From Plotosus lineatus (Eukaryota; Chordata; Actinopteri; Siluriformes; Plotosidae), in contig CM045735.1 of the NCBI GenBank assembly GCA_024760905.1, forward strand, positions 12,013,249 to 12,077,248: 64,000 nucleotides of DNA, in the 5' to 3' direction. Positions 12,631-22,542 of the stretch are shown one piece after another; position 1 is the stretch's first letter, and every line of letters begins with the position of its first letter. A program made the translations under genes and the position numbers. The notes below the pieces were generated by a model. It saw nothing but the letters and a program-made list of their open reading frames with translations. It had not been told where the DNA came from and ran no database searches.

Positions 12631-13369
12631 AGATATAGCGAAAAAAGCGGAGTTTTGAGTGAGTAGCCGTAAAAATGATTCTGTTAGAAAACTAATAACC
12701 TTACAGGATAATGGCATCTTAATAGGAAGAGGTGCAGGGAAGCTTGTGTAGTAGATCATGTGCTCAAAAACACAAACAAACCAATGGTTGCCTGTAGCAT
12801 TGTTATTCCTTTCTAGCGTTATCTTTTAAATGAGCTTGTCAGTTTTAAAAGTGCTCTTTTTGCAACAGCCCTGCTAATGAGTGTTTAGTCTTTTATGTTC
12901 CACCGGTGCTATGAAGTCCTCAGGATCAAACCTTTCTTTAAAGCATCCGCATATACACTTTAGATCCGACGAAGAATATAAATAAGAGTAGGGACATTTA
13001 CACAGAATGCATACTTTAGCTTTTAAACCATTTTTTCCTCCTCACTCAATCTCTTTCTCTTATGTGCTCTTTCTTTATGAATATATTACAACTGTGCTTA
13101 TAAGAAACACGTTTTACAGCAAAGTGAGCGACGCCAGCGGTTCTGAAATGGTTCTACTAGCTTGGTGCCTCAAAAAATATTTCTGAAAAAACTTGTAAAT
13201 GTTGTAATGCAGCTTTGGTTTCTATGAAGTTCGAACTGAAAGGAAATCATTTCATATGATAAATCGATCACATTCTCAAGCCTTATTTAGCCACATGCTA
13301 GTCTCCTATAAATTAAAAAAATTAAATTTCCTATAAAATTGGAAATAAACAAGCGCTAAGAATTTTCCC
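12631..13369. other. Unique sequence
   Basis: AT-rich, no coding potential, and no repeat recognised. Confidence 0.5.
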
Positions 13370-14037
13370 ACTCACTCACTCAGTCACTCAGTCACTCACT
13401 CACTCACTCACTCACTCACTCACTCACTCACTCACTCACTCACTCACTCAGTCACTCACTCAGTCACTCAGTCACTCACTCACTCACTCACTCACTCACT
13501 CACTCACTCAGTCACTCACTCAGTCACTCACTCACTCACTCACTCACTCAGTCACTCAGTCACTCACTCACTCAGTCACTCACTCACTCACTCACTCAGT
13601 CACTCACTCAGTCACTCAGTCACTCACTCACTCACTCACTCACTCACTCACTCACTCACTCAGTCACTCACTCAGTCACTCACTCACTCACTCACTCACT
13701 CAGTCACTCACTCACTCCAGTCACTCACTCCAGTCACTCACTCACTCCAGTCACTCACTCAGTCACTCACCACCACTCACTCACTCACTCACCACCACTC
13801 ACCACTCAGTCACTCACTCAGTCACTCACTCAGTCACTCACTCACTCAGTCACTCACTCACTCAGTCACTCACTCAGTCACTCACTCACCACCACTCACC
13901 ACTCAGTCACTCACTCACTCACTCACTCACTCACTCACTCACTCACTCACTCACTCACTCAGTCACTCACTCACTCACTCACTCACTCACTCACTCACTC
14001 ACTCACTCACTCACTCACTCACTCAGTCACTCACTCA
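13370..14037. repeat. ACTC-type tandem array with AGTC and CCA variants
   Basis: About 670 bp of CACT/CACTCAGT repeats. AGTC variant units recur at irregular intervals, and CCAGTCACTCACT and CACCACTCACCACTCAGT patches interrupt the array at about 13715-13810 and 13885-13905. This points to local higher-order duplication rather than a simple tetranucleotide tract. The sequence is strand-asymmetric, with almost no G on the plus strand. Confidence 0.95.
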
Positions 14038-14501
14038 GTTGAACAGCAGAATCCTATGAAGCTCGCCCACGGATGATTGTCTCGACAACATTTCTTAGAC
14101 TTCTCGCCTCAAGGTAAACCTGAAGGTAATTTTCTCTGAATGGCTTTGAATGAAATGATCTGTGGTTAATTAATAATCCGAGCTTGTAATATCTGTCATT
14201 CTCATTGTTTAGTTCAGGATGGCGTCCCTTTCCACTTCTAGGAATGATGTGGAACATTACACTATAGCTTCTGATGCTGGAGCAACGCAAAAACCTAACA
14301 CAGCCTCACACGTATATGACTGTGGAACCTCTACAGGACTGTCATTACCAGCTCCTAACACTGTTGTTCAAGACCAACACTGGCATGACCTCAATCTCAA
14401 TGACAACTTTAACATTATTCTGTACATTTTATATGACACTGTCATTTTTTTCATTTTTGTACATATTCCTTGCAGTTCATTTCTTCATCTTATATTAGTA
14501 C
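14038..14501. other. Unclassified sequence between tandem array and Tigger relic
   Basis: Open frames on both strands (minus 14054-14290, plus 14219-14590) show no motif I recognise. No function is assigned. Confidence 0.4.
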
Positions 14502-15110
14502 AGTCGGCCCTCTACTTACAAAATCAAGCAGTTCCGGTGCTTTTTTCGGAACCTGAGGTTTTGGTAAGTAGAGGTGCATTTTACATTTAAAACGTGTGAT
14601 TTGTTCCAAGGCTCCCAATACTACCCCACAAACCCTTTAAAATGATAAAAGTACACCAATTTTGTATGAAATGTGTGTTAAAAGTAAAAGAAAATTATTT
14701 ACCTTTTTTAAATCTCTCGAACCACCCATGCAGCGCTTTAAAGTCCGGGGGTTGCTGGTCTGAAGAGCCCTCGCCCCCACCCCATCCTCCTTCACGAGGT
14801 CCTTAAATATGGCGGTTGCTTTTTCTGAAATAATCGCCTCCGTCACTGTATCTCCGCTTTTAAGGCCTCCTTCTGCTTCAATATCGTCCTGATTGTAGAG
14901 AGGTTTCGGCCAGACTCCTTTGCGATTTCACTCAACCGCATCCCACGTTCGTATTTTTCTTTATTGTCTCCTGCTTCACTTCGATTGATAACGGAGCCCG
15001 CTTCTTCTTCTTATTATTGTTAATAATATTATTCCACATCACCCCTCCCCTCTCTGAGCCTGAAACTTCGTATTCGTAAATTCGTACGAGATCATTTAAG
15101 TCTATGTACA
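14502..15110 (-). mobile_element. Tigger-like element with transposase N-terminal relic (MITE-2 relative)
   Basis: The left end CAGTCGGCCCTCTACTTAC and the following AAAACGTGTGATTTGTTCCAAGG parallel MITE-2. On the minus strand from about 15000 to 14720 a decayed pogo/Tigger transposase N-terminus is readable: KEKYERGMRLSEIAKESGRN (helix-turn-helix-like), then STIRTILKQKEALKAEI and a stop. After a frameshift come EAIISEKATAIFKDLVKED and a region ending ...HGWFERFKK. These match the DNA-binding part of Tigger/jerky-type proteins. The catalytic domain is missing and the right terminus is not clear. Confidence 0.8.
14720..15000 (-). pseudogene. Tigger/pogo transposase DNA-binding region, broken
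   Basis: Two frames carry successive parts of a CENP-B-like helix-turn-helix region, separated by a stop and frameshift near 14846. The motifs seen are MRLSEIAKESGRN, TIRTILKQKEALK and ATAIFKDLVKED. No DDE catalytic domain follows. It identifies the superfamily behind MITE-2. Confidence 0.78.
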
Positions 15111-15640
15111 CATACCTACTGTCATTATAACAAAAAAAGAGGACGTATTAAAGAATAAGAAATGTTTAAATTCACATAACTATTACAAATACTCTATTTT
15201 TTTTGAAAGATTCTTCAGAACGAATAATATCATTTATAATGAAAACTTTGTTTATCACAGACCCTGAAAACCGAAACCCTTTTGAATAGCGTGCTCAGAC
15301 CTTTGTGCTGCACTGTATAATTTATTGACCCTGAGGGAAATTGTGGTTTACAGTTTAAACCTTATTTATCAATGAAACACAAATCCACACGCATGAGAAC
15401 CTGGCTCTAATCTAGTATACACTGACTAAATTGTGTATGCCACTTTATCCAGTGATGGACTCTCAATGTCAGAGAGCTCTTCTGTTTTCAAAGCATAACA
15501 GAAAACAGTTTATAATGTAATTCATTTGGTAGGAACCTCATGAGAATACAGCAATCACATCAGAAAAGTCTGAATTGGGTACATCGAATGTCTGACCTTG
15601 TCCGACTTTGTCTGAGTGCCGTGCCGTCGTAGACACAGCT
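15111..15640. other. Unique sequence
   Basis: No gene or repeat recognised. Confidence 0.5.
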
Positions 15641-15705
15641 TCTCTCTATCTCTCTCTCTCTCGCTCTCACACACACACACACACCCACCCACAGACATGC
15701 ACACC

Positions 15706-15766
<61 letters not shown>
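15641..15766. repeat. (TC)n(CA)n compound microsatellite
   Basis: TC-rich run to about 15668, then CA repeats interrupted by ACCCACCCACAGACATG and a long pure CA tract to 15766. Confidence 0.95.
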
Positions 15767-15768
<2 letters not shown>

Positions 15769-15879
15769 AACAGTGTTTTAATTACTCCTGTTAATAATAT
15801 AAGGGAATGCTTGTAATAGAAATATACTTGATGTTCTTTATCACAGAATCACAAAACTGGATGGATAGATTATTATTAT

Positions 15880-15880
15880 T

Positions 15881-15935
<55 letters not shown>

Positions 15936-15970
15936 TAGCTAGATAGATATATAGATAGATAGATAGATAT
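15880..15970. repeat. (AAT)n followed by (GATA)n
   Basis: AAT triplets to about 15932, then GATA-type tetranucleotides to about 15970. Confidence 0.95.
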
Positions 15971-16000
15971 TTTACAGATACAGTACAGATCAGCCATTGA

Positions 16001-16081
16001 GGGAAGTGGTGGCCTGGTGGGTGGTATCGCTGATCCTAAGGTTGGGGGTTCGAGTTCCACTCTCCACAAGGTTGTCACTGC

Positions 16082-16112
<31 letters not shown>

Positions 16113-16345
16113 ACAGTGCTGTAACTGGGTTATCAAAGGCCGGCCATGTCTCTCACTGTCTATGTTGAGAGGTTCATATAAAAGAACCATTGCTGACTTT
16201 CGACAAGAGTAGGCTGCAAAGCCGTCCTGCGATAGCCTGGCTAGCTGTCCAGGGTGTACTCTGCCCTCACCTGGGGTTGGCTTTTATGGGTGCCAGCCTC
16301 CCCGTGACCCGAATTAGGATTAAGCGGTTACAGAAAATTATGAAC
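16001..16345 (+). mobile_element. SINE-A, Rex3-like tail
   Basis: Head GTGGTGGCCTGGTGGG and B box GGTTCGAGTTCC (one mismatch), a C/CA-expanded linker at 16081-16114, body, and tail ending ATTAGGATTAAGCGGTTACA. A (TAC)n-like run follows. Confidence 0.82.
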
Positions 16346-16604
16346 TGTAATACTACCACCACTACTACTACTACTTCTCATAATAATGATTAACTATTGC
16401 CCCATAGATCGCAAGATCCAGATTAAAGCCACGCCATCTATGACCAGAGGTCCATGGCAGCTCACTGGCCAAGCTCTCACAGGAGAGAGGGGCAGCATAT
16501 GCTCACATTCCTGTCATTCACAACAATCGCCAGCCAATTATGGTTGTTCGTGAGCTCATTCGTAAGAGGGAGCGAATAGCACTTTCCCTTTGAGCGTGTT
16601 AGAC

Positions 16605-17431
16605 CAGTGGTCCCCAACCTTTCAATCACTGCTTGACATCATCAATGCTTGACAATTTTACCGTGGATCGGGGGGGGCATAGATTGTTTATGTTGTAAAT
16701 ATAATAATAAACTTTATTAGCAGCTTCCTCGTAACATTGCGCCATCAACATAGCATGAGAATAACATCAAAATCTCTGGTAACACCCTCTCTGCCCCGAA
16801 GAAAATTAAAAAAATCACATGGAAAAGTAAATAAATGTGAAGAACCTGCAGTTGCACATTTCTTTCTATATTATGTAAACACTGCGATGGCCTGGTGAGC
16901 TGTCCAGGGTGTACCTCACCCTCGCACAGAGTCAGCTGAGATGTGCGCCAGCCTCCCTGCGACCCTAATTAGGATTAAGCAGTTCAGAAAATGAATGAAT
17001 ACAGTATTATGGAAACATACCTACACAACATTTATTTTTATTGTTATTATTATTATTAATAATAATAATAATAAACACTCCGTGAATGTTATTTTTTGAA
17101 CATTTGAAATAAAGTTGGTTGGGAAGTAGAGGGTGAACTCCAGCTGGGAGAATGAAGACTCAGGCTCAGTCTCACCCAAAAATCCCCACTAATGTTCGAA
17201 ACATGTCCTACATGTCTCTGTTCACACACCATCTCTTTGTGGATTACATTTCAGTGCTTGAATGACCGACAATCCGGTCATTTTTCAAAATAAAAGACTT
17301 TTCAAAAATAAAAGATTGTTCAGACTCAGATAATAAATAAAATGAAAATAATTAATTATTTCTTGTGTGGCCCGGTACCAATTGATTCACGGACCAGTAC
17401 TGGTCTGTGGCCCGAGGGTTGGGGACCACTG
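16605..17431 (+). mobile_element. hAT MITE, 827 bp
   Basis: Ends CAGTGGTCCCCAACCTTTC and GAGGGTTGGGGACCACTG. Target duplications TGTTAGAC (16597-16604) and TTTTAGAC (17432-17439) match at 7 of 8. The interior includes AAATAATTAATTATTTC, shared with the opposite-oriented copy at 47970-48535, and a nested SINE tail (16880-17010). No coding capacity. Confidence 0.88.
16880..17010 (+). mobile_element. SINE 3' tail fragment nested in the hAT
   Basis: ACTGCGATGGCCTGGTGAGC through ACCCTAATTAGGATTAAGC to GAAAATGAATGAAT, the Rex3-like tail common to SINE-A and SINE-B. Head and body are missing. Confidence 0.8.
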
Positions 17432-17644
17432 TTTTAGACCATTCCCAAATAAGCATGCACAGCAGTTCAAAAAGAGTCGGGTGACTAGCATTGTATGTCA
17501 CAAAGCGGGCGTGTGCATGTATTTTCCCCTCCCTAGTTGGTGGTGGTCAAGTGATAGGGAAGGAAATTGATGGATACGACTATACAGTATTAGAGAGAAA
17601 CTGGTGAGAATGAATAAATAAAAATAATAATATTAATAATAATA

Positions 17645-17958
17645 TGGTGTGGTGACTCAGTCCCTTTACAGAGAGAAGGTTTAGGGTTCCAGGGTCTTTC
17701 TGTGTGCGGTTATTCTCCTTTCCACATGCCTGGGTGGATTTCTTCTGGGAACTTCCTCCCACAGGTCCTAGATGTGCACCTCAAGTCAACTGGCTACTCT
17801 AAATTACCCATAAATATGAACTTCAGTACAAAGGGTTGTTTGGTGTCTGTGTTAGCCCTGTGACGGTTTGGTGATCTGTTCAGGGTGTCACAAAGTAAGC
17901 CGGAGGTGGCTTCAGCTGTGACATCAACAGAGAAGTGATAGACAACAGATGGCTGGAT
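17645..17958 (+). mobile_element. SINE-B variant with different 3' end
   Basis: GTGGTGACTCAGTCCC (head), GTCTTTCTGTGTGCGG, GGAACTTCCTCCCACAGG, TGTTAGCCCTGTGACGG, GTTCAGGGTGTCACAAAG and a terminal AACAGATGGCTGGATG. The order is that of SINE-B, but the last ~50 bp differ from the AATTAGGATTAAGCGG tail. A similar variant lies at 60486-60780. A (TAA)n run follows. Confidence 0.7.

Positions 17959-17959
<1 letters not shown>

Positions 17960-18003
<44 letters not shown>
17960..18003. repeat. (TAA)n microsatellite
   Basis: About 15 units directly after the SINE-B variant. Confidence 0.95.
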
Positions 18004-18006
<3 letters not shown>

Positions 18007-18418
18007 GATTGGCAAGATTGGTTCAAGAAGAACATATGCAGACCTCGCCTATGAAATGTCTCACTTGTGTCCAAATTACGCAGTCGTCCGACCCCCCCCA
18101 TTGCTCTAGGTGCCATTGGTTTGGTACCTCCTGATCTACTGACACACATCAAGAGAGGGCCATGGTTTGCTACCGGGAACACAGCTCTTCTGACAGTCTG
18201 GGCAATGCAGTGGGCTGCAGTGTTGGAGAGTCTTCAAATTATTCTCCGGAAAGTTCTTGGTGGGTTCGACTAGGCAGTGTTTCCTGGGAGAAGTCCCTTT
18301 CACTGTCTGGACTGCGTGTAGAGAAAATGAGGGCCCTGAGCTAATGATGAGCCTCACTAGCCTGATGTGCCAGGATCATCTGATCCTTCTCTGCTGCATA
18401 TCATTTTTTAACTATAAA

Positions 18419-18458
<40 letters not shown>

Positions 18459-18690
18459 GAGATTATTAGAATAAGGGCCATCAAGACAACTGTTGTTCCA
18501 ATGGTGTGGGAGCCCTGGGCACAGTCACAAACATCTAGAGAAACATCTAAGCACATTAAGATTCTATGCCAAGATTGAGCTCCTAGAAAACCGCCCTGCT
18601 TGGAATAGTGAATGTTCTCAGAAAAGTTCTGTAGGCCTAAGGCTAAAAGGCTTAGCTTACCCTCAAACATACTGAACTATCTAGCATAAA
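18004..18690 (+). pseudogene. Two fragments of one unidentified retroelement ORF C-terminus
   Basis: At 18067-18270 the plus strand reads ...IALGAIGLVPPDLLTHIKR... and ILRKVLGGFD. At about 18475-18640 a second, more decayed copy gives TTVVPMV, then VGALGTVT in the next frame, and KTALLGIVNVLRKVL. The pattern P-x-V-x-GALG-x-V ... LLGTAxILRKVL is one I associate with the C-terminal end of a non-LTR-type retroelement, but I cannot name the clade. A (TAA)n run at 18416-18458 separates the two copies. Non-functional. Confidence 0.55.
18416..18458. repeat. (ATA)n microsatellite
   Basis: About 13 triplet units. A shorter one occurs at 18701-18730. Confidence 0.95.
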
Positions 18691-18697
18691 ATGTGAG

Positions 18698-18730
<33 letters not shown>

Positions 18731-19574
18731 CCATTAAAATGTCATCTGAAAATGAAACATAAAAAATGAAAACGGGTTGAATGAGCCTTGCATTGTAAAT
18801 GAATGATAAAGAGTGAGTTTTGGATGATATTTCTTCCATCAGAGCCACAATATTGCATGTCACTGTGGCATTATTAAACCCACATGGGAACTTCAGCTAC
18901 AATAAGAGTGATCATTTGTGTGTGTTGGGGCAGCTGGATGATTGGTATGCAGCACAGCAGGTGTGAAGATATTACCTGAATTATACTTCCATTGATGAGT
19001 CATTGTGTCCCACTGGGCGTGTGCTTAGGTGAGCATTTAAATCACCCGAGAGACATGCCATATCTGTGACCTTGCTGTTACACAAACACAACATATGTGT
19101 CCATGTACTCAAATAGCCGCATATGAAGACAGGAGATTGTACTCTTTGTATTCAGTTGTTACTGATTTTGCAGTAAAGTGGGACGTATGTTCATGAATAG
19201 TGGTTAGATAAGTTTCAAATTAATATCCCCAGGCTGCCTTGACATCTAAATCTACATTTACATTAAATCAATGAACAGGGCATCATCTAATTAATACGCA
19301 TTCTATAGCTTCTAGAATTAGCCCTTGGGGCGAGAGGGGGAGTGGGGGGGGGGGCACACAAAGACATCGGCTATATCTCTTTTGAAATGAGCCTTGCTTT
19401 GTAATCCCCCCCCCGTCTGTAAATCGAAGCTTGGATTTGAAAGAAGAATCATCTTAGCTGTTCATTATGGGATACCTGATGCAGGTGGTGGGAACAGGGT
19501 GGGGCTGGTTAGATTGCGAGTGAGATATGATTAGTGGAAGACAGGCTTTATGTGTGAGTAGTCACTTATATATA
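18731..19574. other. Unique sequence
   Basis: Contains G-runs at about 19339-19354 and a C-run at 19407-19413. No gene or repeat family recognised. Confidence 0.5.
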
Positions 19575-19576
19575 TA

Positions 19577-20089
19577 CAGGGATCCCTCATGTTCCGTGGT
19601 TAAAGGGGACTGAGACCCCCCCCCCCCGGACCGCTGATTTTTGCGAAGTAGGATCAACCCCCCCCTAACTGACGTATACATACATGTATATGTGTATATA
19701 ATATCAATAAATACATATTAAATGCTATAAATGCTAAAAACAATTAAAGATTCAAACATAATGCATAAGATGTAAATAAAATATAAATACTGTACACACA
19801 CATACAGACATGTGCGCACACACAAACGCGCACGCACACACTCAGATGCACACCTTACATAAAAATGTAGGTAGTCTTGTTGGGGGGGGGGGGGTTTGCG
19901 TTGTTTTTTGTTTTTGTTAGTTTGGGGTTTTTTTTTGTATAATTGGCCTTGTTTTGGCCAATTATACAAAAACTTGTCTCCTATTTCTCCTTAATTTCCT
20001 TTTTTTTTCTTTTTCGATGAATATTTTTGAAAATCCCACAGTGCACTGAAGCCATAGAAAATGAAGCACGAAGTATCGAGGGATCACTG
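19577..20089 (-). mobile_element. MITE-1, complete, 513 bp, minus
   Basis: TA at 19575-19576, CAGGGATCCCTCATGTTCCG at the left, CGAAGTATCGAGGGATCACTG at the right, TA at 20090-20091. Uninterrupted, so it is a good reference copy for the family. Confidence 0.92.
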
Positions 20090-20091
20090 TA

Positions 20092-20559
20092 TATAATTAT
20101 TTTTCAAAGAAAAGATATTACACACCCAGGGCTGTATTTTCAGTTCAGTTATGTATTGTGGCATTAACACTGAAACTACACACATACACAAGCTATTCAG
20201 AACTACAGTTCGTCTGGGATTTGAGTGGAATTTGTCATACACGGCGGTATGCTCTTGGTTATATGCAGAACAATGGTTTTAGCACTTTGTGTTAAAAGTC
20301 AGTGGTTTATGCACTACTGATTTTCCTCAAGGAAAATCTGGCAGTAGAATCATTTTAATAATTTAAGCAGGCCACCCTGAAAATCTACCTCTGTCAGCTA
20401 CGTCTTAATATGAAAAACTTTCTCCGAGTAAATCTATCATCTAGTGAACTTAAATCACCAACTTGGCACATAGCCCACAGTGAATATCTGAAAACGTGAT
20501 CAATGACCCTACGCAGGAAAGATATATTAAGAGATGACTACTTGCAAAGGGAATGACTT
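20092..20559. other. Unique sequence
   Basis: No feature recognised. Confidence 0.5.
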
Positions 20560-20790
20560 ACAAAGATACAAAGGCCATGCCTCTTTTACTAGGACTAATT
20601 GGTACATAGACCATATATATTTTACTAGCATTGACAGATTCATGACACGTTAACAAGCATTAACATGAATGGAGGCCATGCCACATTCTCTAAGATTAGT
20701 AGGCACAGAGGCCATGTCCTCTTAACTGACAATGACAACCACAGTGGTCATGCCTACTATTTGAGGGCTAAGGGCTAAAATATACCTCCA
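20560..20790. repeat. Degenerate minisatellite with GGCCATGCC core
   Basis: AGGCCATGCC / GTCATGCCT cores recur four times, with ACTGACA/ACTAGCATTGACA-type spacers of about 40-70 bp. The same loose pattern recurs at 22170-22345. Confidence 0.5.
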
Positions 20791-20832
20791 CTGACATGAC
20801 TTCATATATAGCAGATATTAACATTTGCAAAA

Positions 20833-21182
20833 GAGGGGCAGTGGTGCCCTGGTGGTAAAAGATGCTGGATCGCTGATCCTAAAGTTGTGGCTTCGAGTCC
20901 CATTCTCCACAAGGTTGTCACTGTCCCCCCAGTGCAGCTAACTGGGTTATCAAAGGCCAGCCATGTCTCTCACTGTCTATGGTGTGAGATTCATGTGCAA
21001 GAACCATTGCTGACTTTCGTAAAGAGTAGCTGCATAGCCGTCAGTGTGTTTTTTGCCCCTTGCTAAAGGGTTGTGTCAGGAACGGCATCCAACGTAAAAA
21101 CCTATGATGCCAAATCAAACGTAAAAATCAGATGATTCGCCGTGGCAACCCCTGAAAAAGAGGAAAAAGCCACACGGAAAAT
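20833..21182 (+). mobile_element. SINE-A with RTE-type tail
   Basis: Head GGGGCAGTGGTGCCCTGGTGG, diverged B box GCTTCGAGTCC, body, then TTGTGTCAGGAACGGCATCC and CCGTGGCAACCCCTG with a terminal AAAAAGCCACACGG. Confidence 0.82.
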
Positions 21183-21239
21183 TTGACATTTTGCAAAAAA
21201 GTCTCCAAAGTATACTTCATTTTTGCTGAAAAACCTCCC

Positions 21240-21385
21240 CCAGCCCTACGATGGCTTGGATAGCTGTCCAGGGTGTACCTTGCCCTCACTCAAAGTAAAT
21301 TGGGATAAGCGGCATCCTCCCCATGACCCTAATTAGGATTAAACGGTTCAGAAAATGAATGAATGAATGAATGAATGAATGAATG
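21240..21385 (+). mobile_element. SINE tail fragment (Rex3-like)
   Basis: CGATGGCTTGGATAGCTG to TTAGGATTAAACGGTTCAG, ending in a (GAAT)n run. No head. Confidence 0.75.
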
Positions 21386-21429
21386 TACTCAACCTTGAAT
21401 GCATGCACAATCTCCTAGCCCTTCTATGA

Positions 21430-21738
21430 TGCCAGGAACATTCAGCCAGATCCAAAAATGCAGAACACAGAGTGGAGATGGAAACGGATGTGCTTTATTG
21501 TTCACAGGGACGGCATTAGAGCACGGGGAAATCGTTGTCACTGTTAGAGATGCGGAGAAACATGGAAATCAAACTAAAGTAAAACTAAATTGGTGGAGCA
21601 CGGAACAGAGAGCCAGAGAGATCACGGTGGAAGAGGGACAATCTTCTACTACCAGGAGGAGCACTCTGCTCATCTTTATAGCCCGTGATTAAGTGGAATC
21701 AGGTGTGTGGGTTTCGTGCTCCATCCGCGCGTGTGACA
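21430..21738 (-). mobile_element. LTR-like remnant, minus, same family as 10360-10700
   Basis: Reading minus: TGTCACACGCGCGG start, CACACACCTGATTCCACTT, a TATA-like GGCTATAAAG, AATAAAGCAC near the 3' end, then TGTTCTGCATTTTTGGATC and GGCTGAATGTTCCTGGCA. TG...CA termini and the order TATA, polyadenylation signal, end fit a solo LTR. Flanking pentamers do not match, so no target duplication is evident. A (GA)n run follows at 21760. Confidence 0.6.
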
Positions 21739-21757
21739 GCCACGCCCCTCTTCAACC

Positions 21758-21759
<2 letters not shown>

Positions 21760-21811
<52 letters not shown>
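21760..21811. repeat. (AG)n microsatellite
   Basis: 26 uninterrupted AG units. Confidence 0.95.
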
Positions 21812-21819
<8 letters not shown>

Positions 21820-21879
21820 CCAGAGTTTCTCACAACACAGACCATAACATAGTGTACTGTATTCAATAACTTTTTCACT

Positions 21880-22058
21880 TAATTTGCAGACCTATGGTAT
21901 GAATTACGGTACTCTTAACTTCTGTTCAAAAGACGACGGAACGGCTTAAGACCATTCACATTATTTGTAATGGGAAAATCGTATTCAGAATTCGACCAAA
22001 TCAGAATTTGAACAGCCGTCTGGAACGATTTATGGTCGAGTACCGTGGAACCACTGTA
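21880..22058 (-). mobile_element. Fragment of another TA-type DNA transposon
   Basis: GAACGATTTATGGTCGAGTACCG and a terminal TGGAACCACTGTA resemble a Tigger/mariner-type end (CAGTGGTTCCACGGTACTCG on the minus strand). The opposite end was not found. Confidence 0.5.
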
Positions 22059-22169
22059 TTAAAAAATTATTATTCGTTCTGCACTTGGATCATCTATTTA
22101 CCATTTATAGATACTGCAACCTATTAGACATCATTTTACTGATCATTCGACTCTGCCCTTGTGCAGTAA

Positions 22170-22345
22170 ACTAAATTTGTAACAGGCACATACACCACGC
22201 CTACTTCCCAGGTACTAACAGGCACATCAGGCACGCCTCTTTTGTTTAGATTCCCAGGCACATATGCCATGCCTACCAGACAAGTATTAATGGACACATC
22301 CACCATGCCTCCTTCACAGTGACCCTTAGGCCACGCCTTCTTTTT
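22170..22345. repeat. Degenerate minisatellite next to caln1 exon
   Basis: AACAGGCACATACACCACGCC, AACAGGCACATCAGGCACGCC, AGGCACATATGCCATGCC and TGGACACATCCACCATGCC repeat at about 38-50 bp intervals. The pattern is related to 20560-20790. It begins about 80 bp beyond the splice donor of the 22427-22539 exon. Confidence 0.6.
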
Positions 22346-22426
22346 AACTGAGAGGCCACAAAATGTAAATAAATTCACAAGAATAATACTTAAAGAAAAG
22401 AAAAACAGGTTACAAAATTTCCACAC

Positions 22427-22539
22427 CTGCCAGAAGATGTTGTCTATAGTGCTGCCGAGGAAGCCTTCTCTGGTGTCAGACGAGAGGAGCTTAGGTCCAA
22501 GTATTGTCACAAACTCGTCAAAATCCACCTGTCCATCAC
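22427..22539 (-). CDS. caln1: caln1 exon completing EF-hand 2
   Basis: Internal 113-nt exon. The minus-strand acceptor TTGCTGCAG (ending 22540) is followed by GTGATGGACAGG. Joined in phase 1 to the previous exon it completes the second EF-hand loop DMDGDGQVDFDE, with canonical ligands D, D, D, Q, D, E. It continues through FVTILGPKLLSS to ...STIDNIFWQ and ends in phase 0 at a CAG/GTGTGG donor (22426-22421). FWQ marks the point where the mammalian protein continues into the C-terminal half and the hydrophobic tail anchor. I searched leftwards for the next exon and did not find it, so in this window the gene is incomplete at its 3' end. The intron to the preceding exon is about 10.8 kb and contains the Tc1 element and the 44-bp array. 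Confidence 0.95.
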
Positions 22540-22542
22540 CTG

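Larger units (their letters stand above)
16390..17545 (+). mobile_element. SINE-D copy split by a hAT element
   Basis: 16390-16604 and 17432-17545 together form one copy of the SINE-D body also found at 61910-62562: CTCACAGGAGAGAG..., GTGAGCTCATTCGTAAGAGGG, GAGCGTGTTAGACC, AAGCATGCACAGCAGTT, GACTAGCATTGTATGTC, CCTCCCTAGTTGGTGGTGG. The hAT at 16605-17431 interrupts it exactly at an 8-bp target duplication. Confidence 0.72.

Noticed and set aside
14219..14590. 123-residue plus frame
   Set aside because: Runs into the Tigger-like element's left end; no family resemblance.
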